From the NCBI RefSeq assembly GCF_902364365.1, contig NZ_CABJDN010000002.1, positions 252,815 through 316,814 of the forward strand: 64,000 bases of DNA. The letters are read 5' to 3'. Each line of letters opens with the position of its first letter. The stretch's first letter is position 1. The translations under genes were made by a program, and so were the position numbers. The notes under the pieces are model-generated. The model had not been told where the DNA came from. It did no database searches and worked only from the letters and a program-made list of their open reading frames with translations. Positions 8,063 to 20,742 of the stretch are shown in pieces. Source of the stretch: Bacteroides intestinalis (GTDB taxonomy: Bacteria; Bacteroidota; Bacteroidia; Bacteroidales; Bacteroidaceae).

Positions 8063-9307
8063 TTAATTACAAATCACATTAGTTATCTTTTTGGGATAGA
8101 ATGCACACCTCAAATACGCATACATAATAAAAGCAAATATGATAGATAAAATTACTCCACTACCAATCACAAATACTCCCATTAACATCAGATTAAGAAA
8201 GAAAAAATACAAATACATATCTTCTAAATATATAACTCTTTTAGTTACTCTCTTTTTCAAAAATAGAGGAAATAACAAAGCACACAAAATTGTAAAGAAA
8301 GGACCAAAATCAATATATAATGCTCCAACAAATGTAAAAAATCCAGTTCCATAACTTGCTCCCAACACATTTTGTTCTATTGACGTATCTTCCCCAGCTA
8401 TAGAATATAAATATTTAAACATATACTTTCCATTTGCATAAGTATGCATAGGATAAACACCACTATTAAAAACCAAAAAAGATTGTCCAAAATAATCTAC
8501 TAACGAAATGTTTTGCGAATATTCTTCAGGTAGTTTATCTGTTTCATCTCCAAATCGAGAAGCAGTAACAGAGAAAGAATATAGTAAAATCAAAAAAAGT
8601 AATACTCCAAATAAAAGCTTTATATGTCGTAACAAACTATTAGTGAATTTAGCCTTAAACAAATAAAAACAAACTATAATTGATAATATAAATTCGACCA
8701 ATAATCCTCTTGAAGACATATAAAGCGCAAGAGAGAATCTTGTTGCTAGAATAGAGAGCCCAAAATAAAACAAAAAAGTTTTACTCACTTTCTGATATGC
8801 TAAAAAATAAAAAAATAGCAATATCATAAATGAGCTACTATAATTAGTAAAATTCATCATCAAGAAATCAATAGGAGAATAATATGGAATACTAACTCCT
8901 TCTTCATAAAGATTCTCTCTGACTTCATTCCATGCTCCTGATACTATATTCATAAAAACTTGAGGCAGTAATAACATCAAAACAACCACTGAAGACATTA
9001 TATATATTACAGCAAGTAACTTCAGTTTATTCAAATTTCGTTCTTTTATCCTTAAACAAAGTTCATCAGTTGGCAATAAATAAGCCCTAAAAAAAAGTAG
9101 CAGAACTATATATAAATAAAGAAATGGAAAAAAAGTGATATCCCTCTGCCATAAAACATTAAGAAAATAATGACAAGGAATAGCCATTATTGCAACAAAA
9201 GAGTAAATCGATAATAATATAAAACCTATATCTATCACTCTACGCTTATAAAAATATATAATAGTAGTACTTAGATATAAAACAGCATTAAATATTACCA
9301 AATCCAC
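8063..9307 (-). CDS. O-antigen/capsule repeat-unit polymerase (Wzy-like)
   Basis: A 414-residue integral membrane protein with about ten to twelve hydrophobic helices and one larger soluble loop (roughly residues 245-320, after FSVTASRFGDETDKLPEEY). The conserved segment ALYMSSRGLLVEFILS, with an arginine at the start of a helix, is typical of EpsG/Wzy-like oligosaccharide repeat-unit polymerases. The gene is strongly A+T-rich like its neighbours. It sits between an acyltransferase and a GT2 gene and is the only polymerase candidate in the visible locus, so it probably joins flipped repeat units on the periplasmic side. Confidence 0.8.
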   Translation of the reverse strand: MDLVIFNAVLYLSTTIIYFYKRRVIDIGFILLSIYSFVAIMAIPCHYFLNVLWQRDITFFPFLYLYIVLLLFFRAYLLPTDELCLRIKERNLNKLKLLAVIYIMSSVVVLMLLLPQVFMNIVSGAWNEVRENLYEEGVSIPYYSPIDFLMMNFTNYSSSFMILLFFYFLAYQKVSKTFLFYFGLSILATRFSLALYMSSRGLLVEFILSIIVCFYLFKAKFTNSLLRHIKLLFGVLLFLILLYSFSVTASRFGDETDKLPEEYSQNISLVDYFGQSFLVFNSGVYPMHTYANGKYMFKYLYSIAGEDTSIEQNVLGASYGTGFFTFVGALYIDFGPFFTILCALLFPLFLKKRVTKRVIYLEDMYLYFFFLNLMLMGVFVIGSGVILSIIFAFIMYAYLRCAFYPKKITNVICN

Positions 9308-9347
9308 AATAATAAGACTATAAATTTATAAATGCACCTTATCTAAA

Positions 9348-9974
9348 TTAGTTAGATGTCCTCTTTAGTATTATATTATTCCCAACAACAGTACTATATG
9401 GAGGTACATCCTTCGTTATTACAGCGTTTGCTCCTATTATAGAATTACATCCTATTGTCACATTAGCTAAAATGCAAACTCCATCACCAATCCAAACATT
9501 ATCTTCAATAACAATAGGGCCTTTTGAAAACAACTTTCTGTCAATAGGAGCCTGAAACAGATCTACATCACCTTCGCCATGTGCATGATCTATGATTAAA
9601 ACTTGACTTCCCAACAATACATTATTACCTATTACAATCTTATTTACAGCTCCAATATGACATCTATAATTACATGACACATTATTACCAATGACTATTT
9701 GTGGAAAATAGCTATAACCTGCATATTTATCCCAGCACTCTATCCTAAGTCCAGGACATGCACTAAAATTATGTCCAATACAGATATAACGATGTCCTTT
9801 CACATGGAAAGGACATCCTATATTAAAATTATTACCAGATTTAATTTTAAGGGCAAATCTATTTGACAAGAAAATATCTTTTATTCTTTTCAAATAATAC
9901 ATCACTCGATAAGGAAAAATGCACAAAGAAAGAAAAGCTATGATCTTTATTATGAAAAAAGCAAACCTACGCAT
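9348..9974 (-). CDS. Left-handed beta-helix (hexapeptide) acyltransferase
   Basis: A 208-residue protein. An N-terminal hydrophobic stretch (residues 5-25) may anchor it to the membrane. Imperfect hexapeptide repeats ([LIV]-G-x-x-x-x) run from about residue 50 to 195, for example IGNNVSC, IGNNVLLG, IEDNVWIGDGVCI and IGCNSIIGANAVI, with His133 in DHAHG as the likely catalytic base of the xenobiotic/NodL-type acetyltransferases. It would O-acetylate a capsule sugar. Its start overlaps the preceding GT2 gene by 8 bases. Confidence 0.88.
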   Translation of the reverse strand: MRRFAFFIIKIIAFLSLCIFPYRVMYYLKRIKDIFLSNRFALKIKSGNNFNIGCPFHVKGHRYICIGHNFSACPGLRIECWDKYAGYSYFPQIVIGNNVSCNYRCHIGAVNKIVIGNNVLLGSQVLIIDHAHGEGDVDLFQAPIDRKLFSKGPIVIEDNVWIGDGVCILANVTIGCNSIIGANAVITKDVPPYSTVVGNNIILKRTSN

Positions 9975-11010
9975 ACTTTTTGATATTATATATTATATTA
10001 TCCATTTTCAAAAATAATATTGCCTCAAATAAATACATCAGAATCTTTTTCATATTTTGCTTTTTAAAAGGTCGACATATCTTTTCCAAAATAGAGAATC
10101 TTATCCAAACTGCATATCCAAAATTTTGCTTCACAAAGCAGATAAACGAATATATATTTTCATCATTAGCGTTCAATAGTAATCGGGAGAAATGAAGTTC
10201 CAGCAAACCTAAAAAATTTTTCTTATAAAATCTATTGTGGATAGAAGTATTCAGTATTTTTATAGTCTTATCAAATAGATATAAAGTTGAAATACACTTT
10301 TCTTCTGAAACAAAATTTGTACACATATTATTTCTATTAGGTTCTACCCGATAAAAATAATCATAAGAATCATTATCGGCAAATTCATATTTGAGATTAG
10401 AAAATAACAAAGGAATTATAAAACTAAAATCAGTATATATTTTAACTTTTTCATCCCATAAGAAAGATAAAACACTTTTTTTTCTAAAAATCAAATTCCA
10501 TACAGAAAAAGGATAATTAGCTCTTAAAAAATCGGCAATTACATCCCCTTTTTTAACTCCCCAAGACTTATCATTTGAGGAAAAAAGATTTTTATTATCA
10601 GGATCAGTAAATGATTTACCTCTAAATATAGCAAAATCAATATCTGCGTGATCTTCCATATATTTAGTTCTATCCTCTAAACATTTTTGGGATATTAAAT
10701 CATCAGCATCAAAATGTATAACATATTTTCCGCTAGCAAGTTCAAATCCTATATTTCTACACACAACCGAACCTTTAGGTTCTCTATCTCTTACCACTAT
10801 TTTTATTCTCTCATCTGTAATAATACTCTTTATATACTCCAGTGAACCATCCATAGATTTATCATCTACGATTATCAGTTCCCAATTTTGTAATGTTTGA
10901 GTTCTCATACACTCAACCATATCCAATAATTGTTGTCTCGTATTATAAGTTGGAATAATAACAGACACAATAGGCATATCTAATTGCTTTAACTTTTTTA
11001 GATCATTCAT
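9967..11010 (-). CDS. Glycosyltransferase family 2
   Basis: A 347-residue GT-A enzyme. The N terminus carries VSVIIPTYNTRQQLLD, IIVDDKSMDGS and the DxD-type HFDADDLIS. The C-terminal 130 residues are basic and aromatic-rich and may bind membrane. It overlaps the ugd gene by 4 bases (ATGA-type coupling) and the acyltransferase gene by 8. It adds one residue to the capsule repeat unit; donor unknown. Confidence 0.88.
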   Translation of the reverse strand: MNDLKKLKQLDMPIVSVIIPTYNTRQQLLDMVECMRTQTLQNWELIIVDDKSMDGSLEYIKSIITDERIKIVVRDREPKGSVVCRNIGFELASGKYVIHFDADDLISQKCLEDRTKYMEDHADIDFAIFRGKSFTDPDNKNLFSSNDKSWGVKKGDVIADFLRANYPFSVWNLIFRKKSVLSFLWDEKVKIYTDFSFIIPLLFSNLKYEFADNDSYDYFYRVEPNRNNMCTNFVSEEKCISTLYLFDKTIKILNTSIHNRFYKKNFLGLLELHFSRLLLNANDENIYSFICFVKQNFGYAVWIRFSILEKICRPFKKQNMKKILMYLFEAILFLKMDNIIYNIKKYA

Positions 11011-12320
11011 ACACCAATACTAGAATAAGTCAAACCCAAGTTTATCAATTCCGCTTTATCATAAATATTTCGTCCATCAAACACTATTGCTGTTTTCATT
11101 GTTTTTATTATAACCTTCCAACTTGGCATTCTAAATTCTTTCCACTCCGTAATCAACATCAATGCATCTGCATCCAACACCGCATCATACATATCCGCAG
11201 CATAGGCAACCTTATCCCCTATTCTACGTTTACATTCATCCATCGCTATCGGATCATAAACCCTCACTTTAGCACCAGCCTCTATCAACCTATTAATCAA
11301 AACCAGTGCTGGGGCCTCTCTCATATCATCCGTTTCAGGCTTGAAAGCCACCCCCCATAAAGCAATCTGTTTATCTTTCAAATCCCCATTATAATGCTTC
11401 AACAACTTTTCAAAAAGAACCCCCTTTTGTCTCTCATTCACCTCTTCCACAGCTTTCAAAACACGCATTGAATAACCATTTTTCTCAGCTGTCTTTATCA
11501 AAGCTTTCACATCTTTCGGGAAACAAGAACCGCCATATCCACAACCTGAATACAGAAATTTACTACCAATGCGACTATCCGCCCCGATACCTTTACGAAC
11601 CATATTCACATCAGCACCAACCAACTCACACAGATTCGCAATATCATTCATAAAACTAATTCGTGTAGCTAACATAGAATTAGCAGCATATTTTATCATC
11701 TCAGCACTTGGAATATCTGTAAATATCAAACGATAATTATTCATCATGAAGGGCTTGTAAAGCCGTTCCATTATACCTTTAGCCTTTTCCGATTCCACAC
11801 CTACCACTACACGGTCAGGTTTCATAAAATCATCCACGGCATCACCTTCTTTCAAAAATTCAGGATTAGAAGCCACATCAAATTCTATCTGAATATTGCG
11901 TTCATCAAGTTCTTTTTGAATAGTAGATTTCACTTTTTGTGCAGTACCTACTGGAACTGTACTCTTAGTTACAACAAGTACATACTTATTCATATTACGA
12001 CCAATAGTACGAGCTACCTCTAACACATATTTCAAATCAGCACTACCATCTTCATCAGGAGGAGTACCAACTGCACTGAACACAACCTCAACATCATCCA
12101 GACACTCCTCCAAATCCGTAGTAAATTTCAAACGACCAGCAGTATAATTACGATGTACCATATCTTCTAGACCTGGTTCATAAATAGGAATAACACCTTT
12201 CTTCAGATTCTCTATTTTACTTTCTTGTACATCCACACAAGTAACATCTATTCCCATCTCCGAGAAACAAGTACCTGTAACTAAACCAACATACCCAGTA
12301 CCAACTATTGCTATTTTCAT
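11007..12320 (-). CDS. ugd: UDP-glucose 6-dehydrogenase
   Basis: 437 residues from the Met at 12320; an upstream in-frame Met at 12368 would add 16 non-conserved residues, so the later start is preferred because the protein then opens directly with KIAIVGTGYVGLVTG, the NAD-binding loop. Further motifs are VFSAVGTPPDEDGSAD, STVPVGTA, SNPEFLKEGDAV and the catalytic cysteine in GYGGSCFPKD. It oxidises UDP-glucose to UDP-glucuronate in the cytoplasm using two NAD+. It is 20 bases after the UDP-GlcA 4-epimerase gene, so the two should feed UDP-GlcA and UDP-GalA into this capsule. Confidence 0.96.
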   Translation of the reverse strand: MKIAIVGTGYVGLVTGTCFSEMGIDVTCVDVQESKIENLKKGVIPIYEPGLEDMVHRNYTAGRLKFTTDLEECLDDVEVVFSAVGTPPDEDGSADLKYVLEVARTIGRNMNKYVLVVTKSTVPVGTAQKVKSTIQKELDERNIQIEFDVASNPEFLKEGDAVDDFMKPDRVVVGVESEKAKGIMERLYKPFMMNNYRLIFTDIPSAEMIKYAANSMLATRISFMNDIANLCELVGADVNMVRKGIGADSRIGSKFLYSGCGYGGSCFPKDVKALIKTAEKNGYSMRVLKAVEEVNERQKGVLFEKLLKHYNGDLKDKQIALWGVAFKPETDDMREAPALVLINRLIEAGAKVRVYDPIAMDECKRRIGDKVAYAADMYDAVLDADALMLITEWKEFRMPSWKVIIKTMKTAIVFDGRNIYDKAELINLGLTYSSIGV

Positions 12321-12340
12321 AATAATTTGCTGACTTTTAA

Positions 12341-13393
12341 TTATAAATGATAAAAAGAACGATACCACTCTATCGTTTCCTTAACTCCTTCCTTGATTGC
12401 TTTATTAGGTTTAAATCCCAATTCGTTCTGCAAAGCAGTAGTATCTGCATTTGTCTGATAAACATCTCCCGGTTGCATCGGAAGATATATTTTCTCTGCA
12501 GGATGTCCGATAGCTTCTTCAATAGCCTGAATAAAGTCCATAAGTTTCACTGGATGAGAATTACCTATATTATATATTTTATATGGAGCAGTGGAAGAAC
12601 TGGGATCAGGAATTTGACCACTCCAACTCGGATTAGAAGAAGGAATATGATCTATCACCCGAAGGACCCCTTCAACAATGTCGTCAATATAAGTAAAATC
12701 ACGCAACATATCACCACTATTGAAAACCTTTATCGCCCGCCCGTGCAACATGGCATCGGCAAAAAGGAAAGGCGACATATCCGGACGTCCCCAAGGGCCA
12801 TAAACAGTAAAAAAGCGCAAACCGGTAGAAGGAATACCATATAAATGACTATACGTATGAGCCATCAATTCATTTGTTTTTTTAGTTGCTGCATAAAGAC
12901 TTACAGGATGTGCTATACTGTCCTTTTCCGAAAAAGGAACCTTTCCATTCAGCCCATAAACACTACTAGAACTGGCATAAACCAAATGTTTAACCTGATA
13001 ATGACGGCAACCTTCTAACAGATTTAGAAAACCATCTATATTACTTTCTACATAGGCATACGGATTCTCTATTGAATAACGTACTCCAGCTTGAGCCGCT
13101 AAATTTACAACCTTATCAAAATACTCATTGGCAAAAAGCATTTGTAGAGCTTGTTTATCTTCCAAATTCATACGAATAAAATGGAAGTGTTCATATTTAT
13201 CACTCCGCACAAATTTATACCAATCTATTTTCTCACATCTAATGCCTAAAGTTTTTAGACGCCCATATTTTAAATTAACATCATAATAAGCATTAATATT
13301 ATCCAAACCTACCACTTCATCACCACGATCAAGCAAATACTTACAAACATAAGACCCTATGAATCCAGAAGCACCAGTAACCAATATTTTCAT
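12341..13393 (-). CDS. UDP-glucuronate 4-epimerase
   Basis: A 350-residue extended SDR. It has the nucleotide loop TGASGFIG (residues 6-13), GLDNINAYYDVNLKYGRL (a hallmark of the UDP-GlcA/GalA epimerase group), NLAAQAGVRYSIENP, SSSSVYG, catalytic YAATK and FFTVYGPWGRPDM. It interconverts UDP-GlcA and UDP-GalA. The gene directly precedes ugd, whose product is its substrate. The 149-base space upstream, after the flippase gene, is A+T-rich and holds no feature I can name. Confidence 0.93.
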   Translation of the reverse strand: MKILVTGASGFIGSYVCKYLLDRGDEVVGLDNINAYYDVNLKYGRLKTLGIRCEKIDWYKFVRSDKYEHFHFIRMNLEDKQALQMLFANEYFDKVVNLAAQAGVRYSIENPYAYVESNIDGFLNLLEGCRHYQVKHLVYASSSSVYGLNGKVPFSEKDSIAHPVSLYAATKKTNELMAHTYSHLYGIPSTGLRFFTVYGPWGRPDMSPFLFADAMLHGRAIKVFNSGDMLRDFTYIDDIVEGVLRVIDHIPSSNPSWSGQIPDPSSSTAPYKIYNIGNSHPVKLMDFIQAIEEAIGHPAEKIYLPMQPGDVYQTNADTTALQNELGFKPNKAIKEGVKETIEWYRSFYHL

Positions 13394-13542
13394 ATACTTA
13401 AAAAAACGATATTATATCTCTATATATTTAAACAAAACCACCTATAATAACTAGTTATTAAACCAATCATCATATGAGTTTAAATATGATAAATATTTTA
13501 GTAATAAGACAGACACCACTCAATAATAAAAAATAAACATAT

Positions 13543-14820
13543 TTATTTAGAACTCATTATTAAGCCTATTTTTCGATTTTGTGTATAATATAAATACAAA
13601 GCAAATAACTCAGTCAAGAGGTTTAATATGACAATTGTATATAAAGAAATAAAATCCAAAATATATATGCAAAATATTAATCCTACAAAAAAGAAACTAT
13701 TAAATATCACTATTTTTGAATATGTATTTGAATACCCCCAAGCAACCAATCTACACCCTCCTAAAAAAATATTAATTCCTGCAATGATTGTTGAAATTAG
13801 CATTATTAATATTACTATAATGCCACTCCTTAAAACATTACCAAGTACAAAATTCATAATAGTAGGAGTAAGCAATATTATTATAGAGCAAAGTATTATA
13901 TTTATAAAAAAAACAATTATCATCATTTTATTTACAAAAACAAGTTCCCTTTCACGAGAAACTTTAGGAAATATTGTCTGGTAAATGATAGATACAGGCA
14001 TACGAACCAAAGAAACAATCTTTTCACAAAAATCATATATGGACACATCCTCCATTCCTAAAAAGCCACCAACTAAAAGCTTATTTATATTAGTATATAT
14101 TTGAATAGATACAGAAGAAATAAATAAAGGGAAACCTTCTTTTACATAAAAAATCATAGCAGAATAAGAAGGAATTATGTATTTAAAACCCAGTTTTACA
14201 AAAACTATCCAAAACGATAATAAACCCGCTATTAAAGCCCCAATAGCATTTAACAAAGGGACATAGTAATAATCTATTTTTTCTTTTATTACAAAAAATA
14301 TCAAGATTATAAATAAAGAGCGAACTAAAACATTTATAATAGTAATATATTTCATTCTCTCTAATCCCTGAAAAAGCCATACAGGAAATAATAGTTCATT
14401 AAATGTTATAAAAAAAGAGTAAAAATAGGCCCAATAGTATTGTGAAAAGAATTGTAATTTAGATATCAACAACAACCAACCCAACAAAAGAAAAAACCAA
14501 ATAATAAATTTATTAGTGTAAATAGTAGAAATAATCCTATTTAACTCAACTTGGTCTTCTTTATACAGTGCAACCTGCCTTACACCATAAATATTAAATC
14601 CAAAATTTATTATTAAAGAAAGGTAAGTTGAAATGGACTGTGCAAAAACAACTACTCCATTTAATTCAAGTCCTACAACCCTTATTAGATAAGGATATGT
14701 AATCAAAGGAGAAAGCATAATAAATATTTGAAGTATTGCTAAATAAGAAAAATTTGTTAGCAAAATTCTATTATTAAATATTTTATATTTATACCTTTGA
14801 AAACATTTATATATATTCAT
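13543..14820 (-). CDS. Wzx-type repeat-unit flippase (MOP superfamily)
   Basis: A 425-residue membrane protein with about twelve helices. It belongs to the polysaccharide transporter branch of the MOP superfamily: NFSYLAILQIFIMLSPLITYPYLIRVVG at the first helix, then FGFNIYGVRQVA. It moves undecaprenyl-linked repeat units across the inner membrane. It is the first structural gene after upxZ and is very A+T-rich compared with the upx genes. A 109-base non-coding space separates it from upxZ. Confidence 0.9.
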   Translation of the reverse strand: MNIYKCFQRYKYKIFNNRILLTNFSYLAILQIFIMLSPLITYPYLIRVVGLELNGVVVFAQSISTYLSLIINFGFNIYGVRQVALYKEDQVELNRIISTIYTNKFIIWFFLLLGWLLLISKLQFFSQYYWAYFYSFFITFNELLFPVWLFQGLERMKYITIINVLVRSLFIILIFFVIKEKIDYYYVPLLNAIGALIAGLLSFWIVFVKLGFKYIIPSYSAMIFYVKEGFPLFISSVSIQIYTNINKLLVGGFLGMEDVSIYDFCEKIVSLVRMPVSIIYQTIFPKVSRERELVFVNKMMIIVFFINIILCSIIILLTPTIMNFVLGNVLRSGIIVILIMLISTIIAGINIFLGGCRLVAWGYSNTYSKIVIFNSFFFVGLIFCIYILDFISLYTIVILNLLTELFALYLYYTQNRKIGLIMSSK

Positions 14821-14929
14821 TTGAGGTTAATTCTCTAAATATCGTTCAATACCAAACTAGAGAATCTAGTATATTAAATAAAAGCCTAAGACATGTAACA
14901 ACAAAATATAATCCAAATTAATTCTCTTA

Positions 14930-15397
14930 CTATTCTCGAAATTCAGCATATGGATTATCCTCTATTCCTTTCAGTTCATCAACAATTTCTTGTTGCTCAC
15001 TAGTTAATGAAGGCATCCAACTATCTATAATTCTATGTGCTTCTTCCGCCAACTCGTTATCAAATGTCTCACCATAACAGCCCACCAACAATTGACATTT
15101 TAACAAAGAATCCGAAAGTTTGCCCAAAACCTCCCAACTACGATTCAACAGTTCCTGAATCTTTTCATCCTTATCTCCATGATTATAAATCGTAGCACTA
15201 TAAGCTTTCAATAGGGTAATACAAAGAGTTGCTTCTTCCTCATCATTCCCAGTTTTCTCACCGTACAAAGCTTCCGCCTGACTATAAACCTCCGAATTTA
15301 GCTGATGAAAACGATCTGCATAGATAGGCTCACCATCCATGCCAAGATAAAGAAGCTCATGCGTGAGTTGACGCAAAGCATCGATTTGGGACTTCAT
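14930..15397 (-). CDS. upxZ: UpxZ-family capsule transcription regulator
   Basis: A 155-residue acidic, helical, cytoplasmic protein of the UpxZ family, found only as the second gene of Bacteroides capsule operons. In B. fragilis, UpxZ proteins inhibit the UpxY antiterminators of other capsule loci, so that a cell favours one capsule. The recognisable N-terminal block is IDALRQLTHELLYLGMDGEP. It begins 32 bases after upxY. The specific partner UpxY proteins lie elsewhere in the genome and cannot be seen here. Confidence 0.92.
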   Translation of the reverse strand: MKSQIDALRQLTHELLYLGMDGEPIYADRFHQLNSEVYSQAEALYGEKTGNDEEEATLCITLLKAYSATIYNHGDKDEKIQELLNRSWEVLGKLSDSLLKCQLLVGCYGETFDNELAEEAHRIIDSWMPSLTSEQQEIVDELKGIEDNPYAEFRE

Positions 15398-15429
15398 ATA
15401 ATTATGAATTATAAATTAAAAACTATGAA

Positions 15430-15978
15430 TTATTCTTCTGTTATAGGAACAATAAGAGAGGGATGAATAAAAGTTGTAGCAACCGCCATGACTCCCTGAA
15501 TAGATACCACTACACGACGATCCCCCTTTACCCGGACAAATATACCCTCTACTCCCTCAAAAACACCACCAGTGATACGAACACGATCCCCTCTCTGCAT
15601 GGAATATTCTGTAGGAGGCAAATAAATTACCTGCTGATCATACGAACCGGCAACAGCTATAAAATGGCGCATCTGAACTTCAGGAACAACGATAGGCTGC
15701 CTCGTTTCACGATCCATAATATAGCGAAGAGGAAGATGTATGGCATTTTCCTCCTTTATTTCATCTATCTTTTTTCGGGTAGCATGAATGAAGACCAGAT
15801 TATGTATTGCAGGAACAAGCTTGCGAATCCGCTGCTCTTTCCGGGTTACATATTCATAGCGCATAGGAATGAAATTTTCAATATTATTCCGGTCCAGAAA
15901 CTCTTTCAGAGCAAGCTCCCGGCTATAGGTGATACGCAAAGCGTACCAATATGTATCTTCGCTAATTGGCTTGTTCAC
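15430..15978 (-). CDS. upxY: UpxY-family transcription antiterminator (NusG-like)
   Basis: A 182-residue NusG/RfaH-type protein. The N-terminal NGN domain (about residues 8-110) begins YWYALRITYSRELALKEFLD, and the C-terminal KOW domain includes RGDRVRITGGVFEGVEGIFVRVKGDRRVVVSI. In B. fragilis, UpxY proteins act on the 5' leader of their own capsule operon and stop premature termination. The leader here is about 250 bases (15979-16234). It is the first gene of the capsule operon, read from the promoter at 16241-16271. Confidence 0.93.
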   Translation of the reverse strand: MNKPISEDTYWYALRITYSRELALKEFLDRNNIENFIPMRYEYVTRKEQRIRKLVPAIHNLVFIHATRKKIDEIKEENAIHLPLRYIMDRETRQPIVVPEVQMRHFIAVAGSYDQQVIYLPPTEYSMQRGDRVRITGGVFEGVEGIFVRVKGDRRVVVSIQGVMAVATTFIHPSLIVPITEE

Positions 15979-16234
15979 TTCAGAAGTGTTCAGAAAAGGA
16001 TATTCCTTGGGGACACCGGGGGAATGAAACCCCTTCCGGTTAAAACGTCAATTCGTGATATTGAATTTGATACGTTCAATGGCCAAAATCTGAATTCCCT
16101 ATCGCAGGAAATACAAACAGGCGCTTTTGAAGAGTGAAAAATCTGTCCAAGCAGATAACACACAATTTTCAGCTTCTTATTTTACAGTAAACGAACAAAT
16201 TAGCATAGAAAAGTTTCGTTAATCGTTCGTTCAG
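15979..16234 (-). promoter_or_regulatory. Untranslated leader of the capsule operon (UpxY target region)
   Basis: About 250 bases between the predicted transcription start (near 16234) and the upxY start codon. It contains a G/C-rich hairpin near 16006-16039, with CCGG...GGGG pairing to CCCCCGG on the transcribed strand. Close to the start it holds an inverted repeat: ACGAACAAATTA at 16191-16202 opposite TAATCGTTCGT at 16220-16230. Long leaders of this kind are where UpxY antitermination is known to act in B. fragilis. The role of these particular hairpins is inference. Confidence 0.55.
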
Positions 16235-16240
16235 CGGGCA

Positions 16241-16271
16241 CAAAGATAAGGGGGATTTTTGGAAGAACAAA
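16241..16271 (-). promoter_or_regulatory. Promoter of the capsule operon
   Basis: On the minus strand TTTG (16271-16268) is followed after exactly 19 bases by TATCTTTG (16248-16241), matching the Bacteroides primary sigma consensus TTTG-N19-TAnnTTTG. Transcription would start near 16234 and run into upxY. I found no matching pair of long inverted repeats flanking this promoter, so I do not call it invertible. Confidence 0.75.
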
Positions 16272-16359
16272 ATGTTTAATAAAAATAATTCTTACAGTGC
16301 CTGCTATTTAACTTTCAGACAGTTTCAAACCATACTGATAATTAGTCACTTACAAGGTC

Positions 16360-16425
16360 TTAATTTCTTGTCGGCAAGAAGTTAACTTCCTGTCGACAAA
16401 CTCTTAACTTCTTGTCGACAGGCTA
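16360..16425. repeat. Three tandem 22-bp repeats with palindromic core
   Basis: Three head-to-tail units of exactly 22 bases (16360-16381, 16382-16403, 16404-16425), each starting TTAAYTTCYTGTCGRCA. The core CTTGTCGACAAG is close to a perfect palindrome and is best preserved in the third unit. They lie between the capsule promoter and the GH97 terminator, upstream of the promoter, so they could be protein-binding sites or a recombination or chromosome-structure element. No function is known to me. Confidence 0.75.
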
Positions 16426-16436
16426 TTAATAATAAA

Positions 16437-16468
16437 CGCCCCGCAAGAACTATCTCTCTTGCGGGGCG
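16437..16468 (-). terminator. Intrinsic terminator after the GH97 gene
   Basis: A perfect 12-bp stem (CGCCCCGCAAGA at 16437-16448 with its complement at 16457-16468) around an 8-base loop, 69 bases beyond the GH97 stop codon. On the minus strand a T/A-rich tract follows. It separates GH97 transcription from the capsule promoter region. Confidence 0.8.
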
Positions 16469-16536
16469 CGTTACCTAATGCCTAATAAAAACTTCTTCCT
16501 ACCCTAAATTATGAATATTTCTTAACTTAAGATTTT

Positions 16537-19295
<2,759 letters not shown>

Positions 19296-19306
19296 GAATT
19301 CAGTAA

Positions 19307-20680
<1,374 letters not shown>

Positions 20681-20685
20681 ATTGC

Positions 20686-20718
20686 AAGAGGGGCGAACCA
20701 TCACGGTCTGCCCCTCTT
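20686..20718. terminator. Bidirectional terminator between eno and the GH3 gene
   Basis: A 9-bp G/C-rich stem (AAGAGGGGC with GCCCCTCTT) with a 15-base loop, followed by a T-rich tract on the plus strand. It lies between convergent genes and probably serves both eno and the beta-glucan PUL. Confidence 0.8.
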
Positions 20719-20742
20719 CTTCTTTAACCTTAAAATCACCAA

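Noticed and set aside
12347..12844. 165-codon plus-strand open frame inside the UDP-GlcA 4-epimerase gene
   Set aside because: It lies antisense to a well-conserved enzyme, has no recognisable motif and shows shadow-frame composition.
15463..16137. 224-codon plus-strand frame across upxY and the leader
   Set aside because: It is antisense to upxY and runs into the promoter region; the residues show no family resemblance.
16360..16425. CRISPR-like array
   Set aside because: Units are 22 bases head-to-tail without spacers and there are no cas genes.
15979..16536. Invertible capsule promoter
   Set aside because: Only a short inverted repeat with a 17-base spacer is present, and it lies downstream of the promoter; no matching arm exists on the other side.
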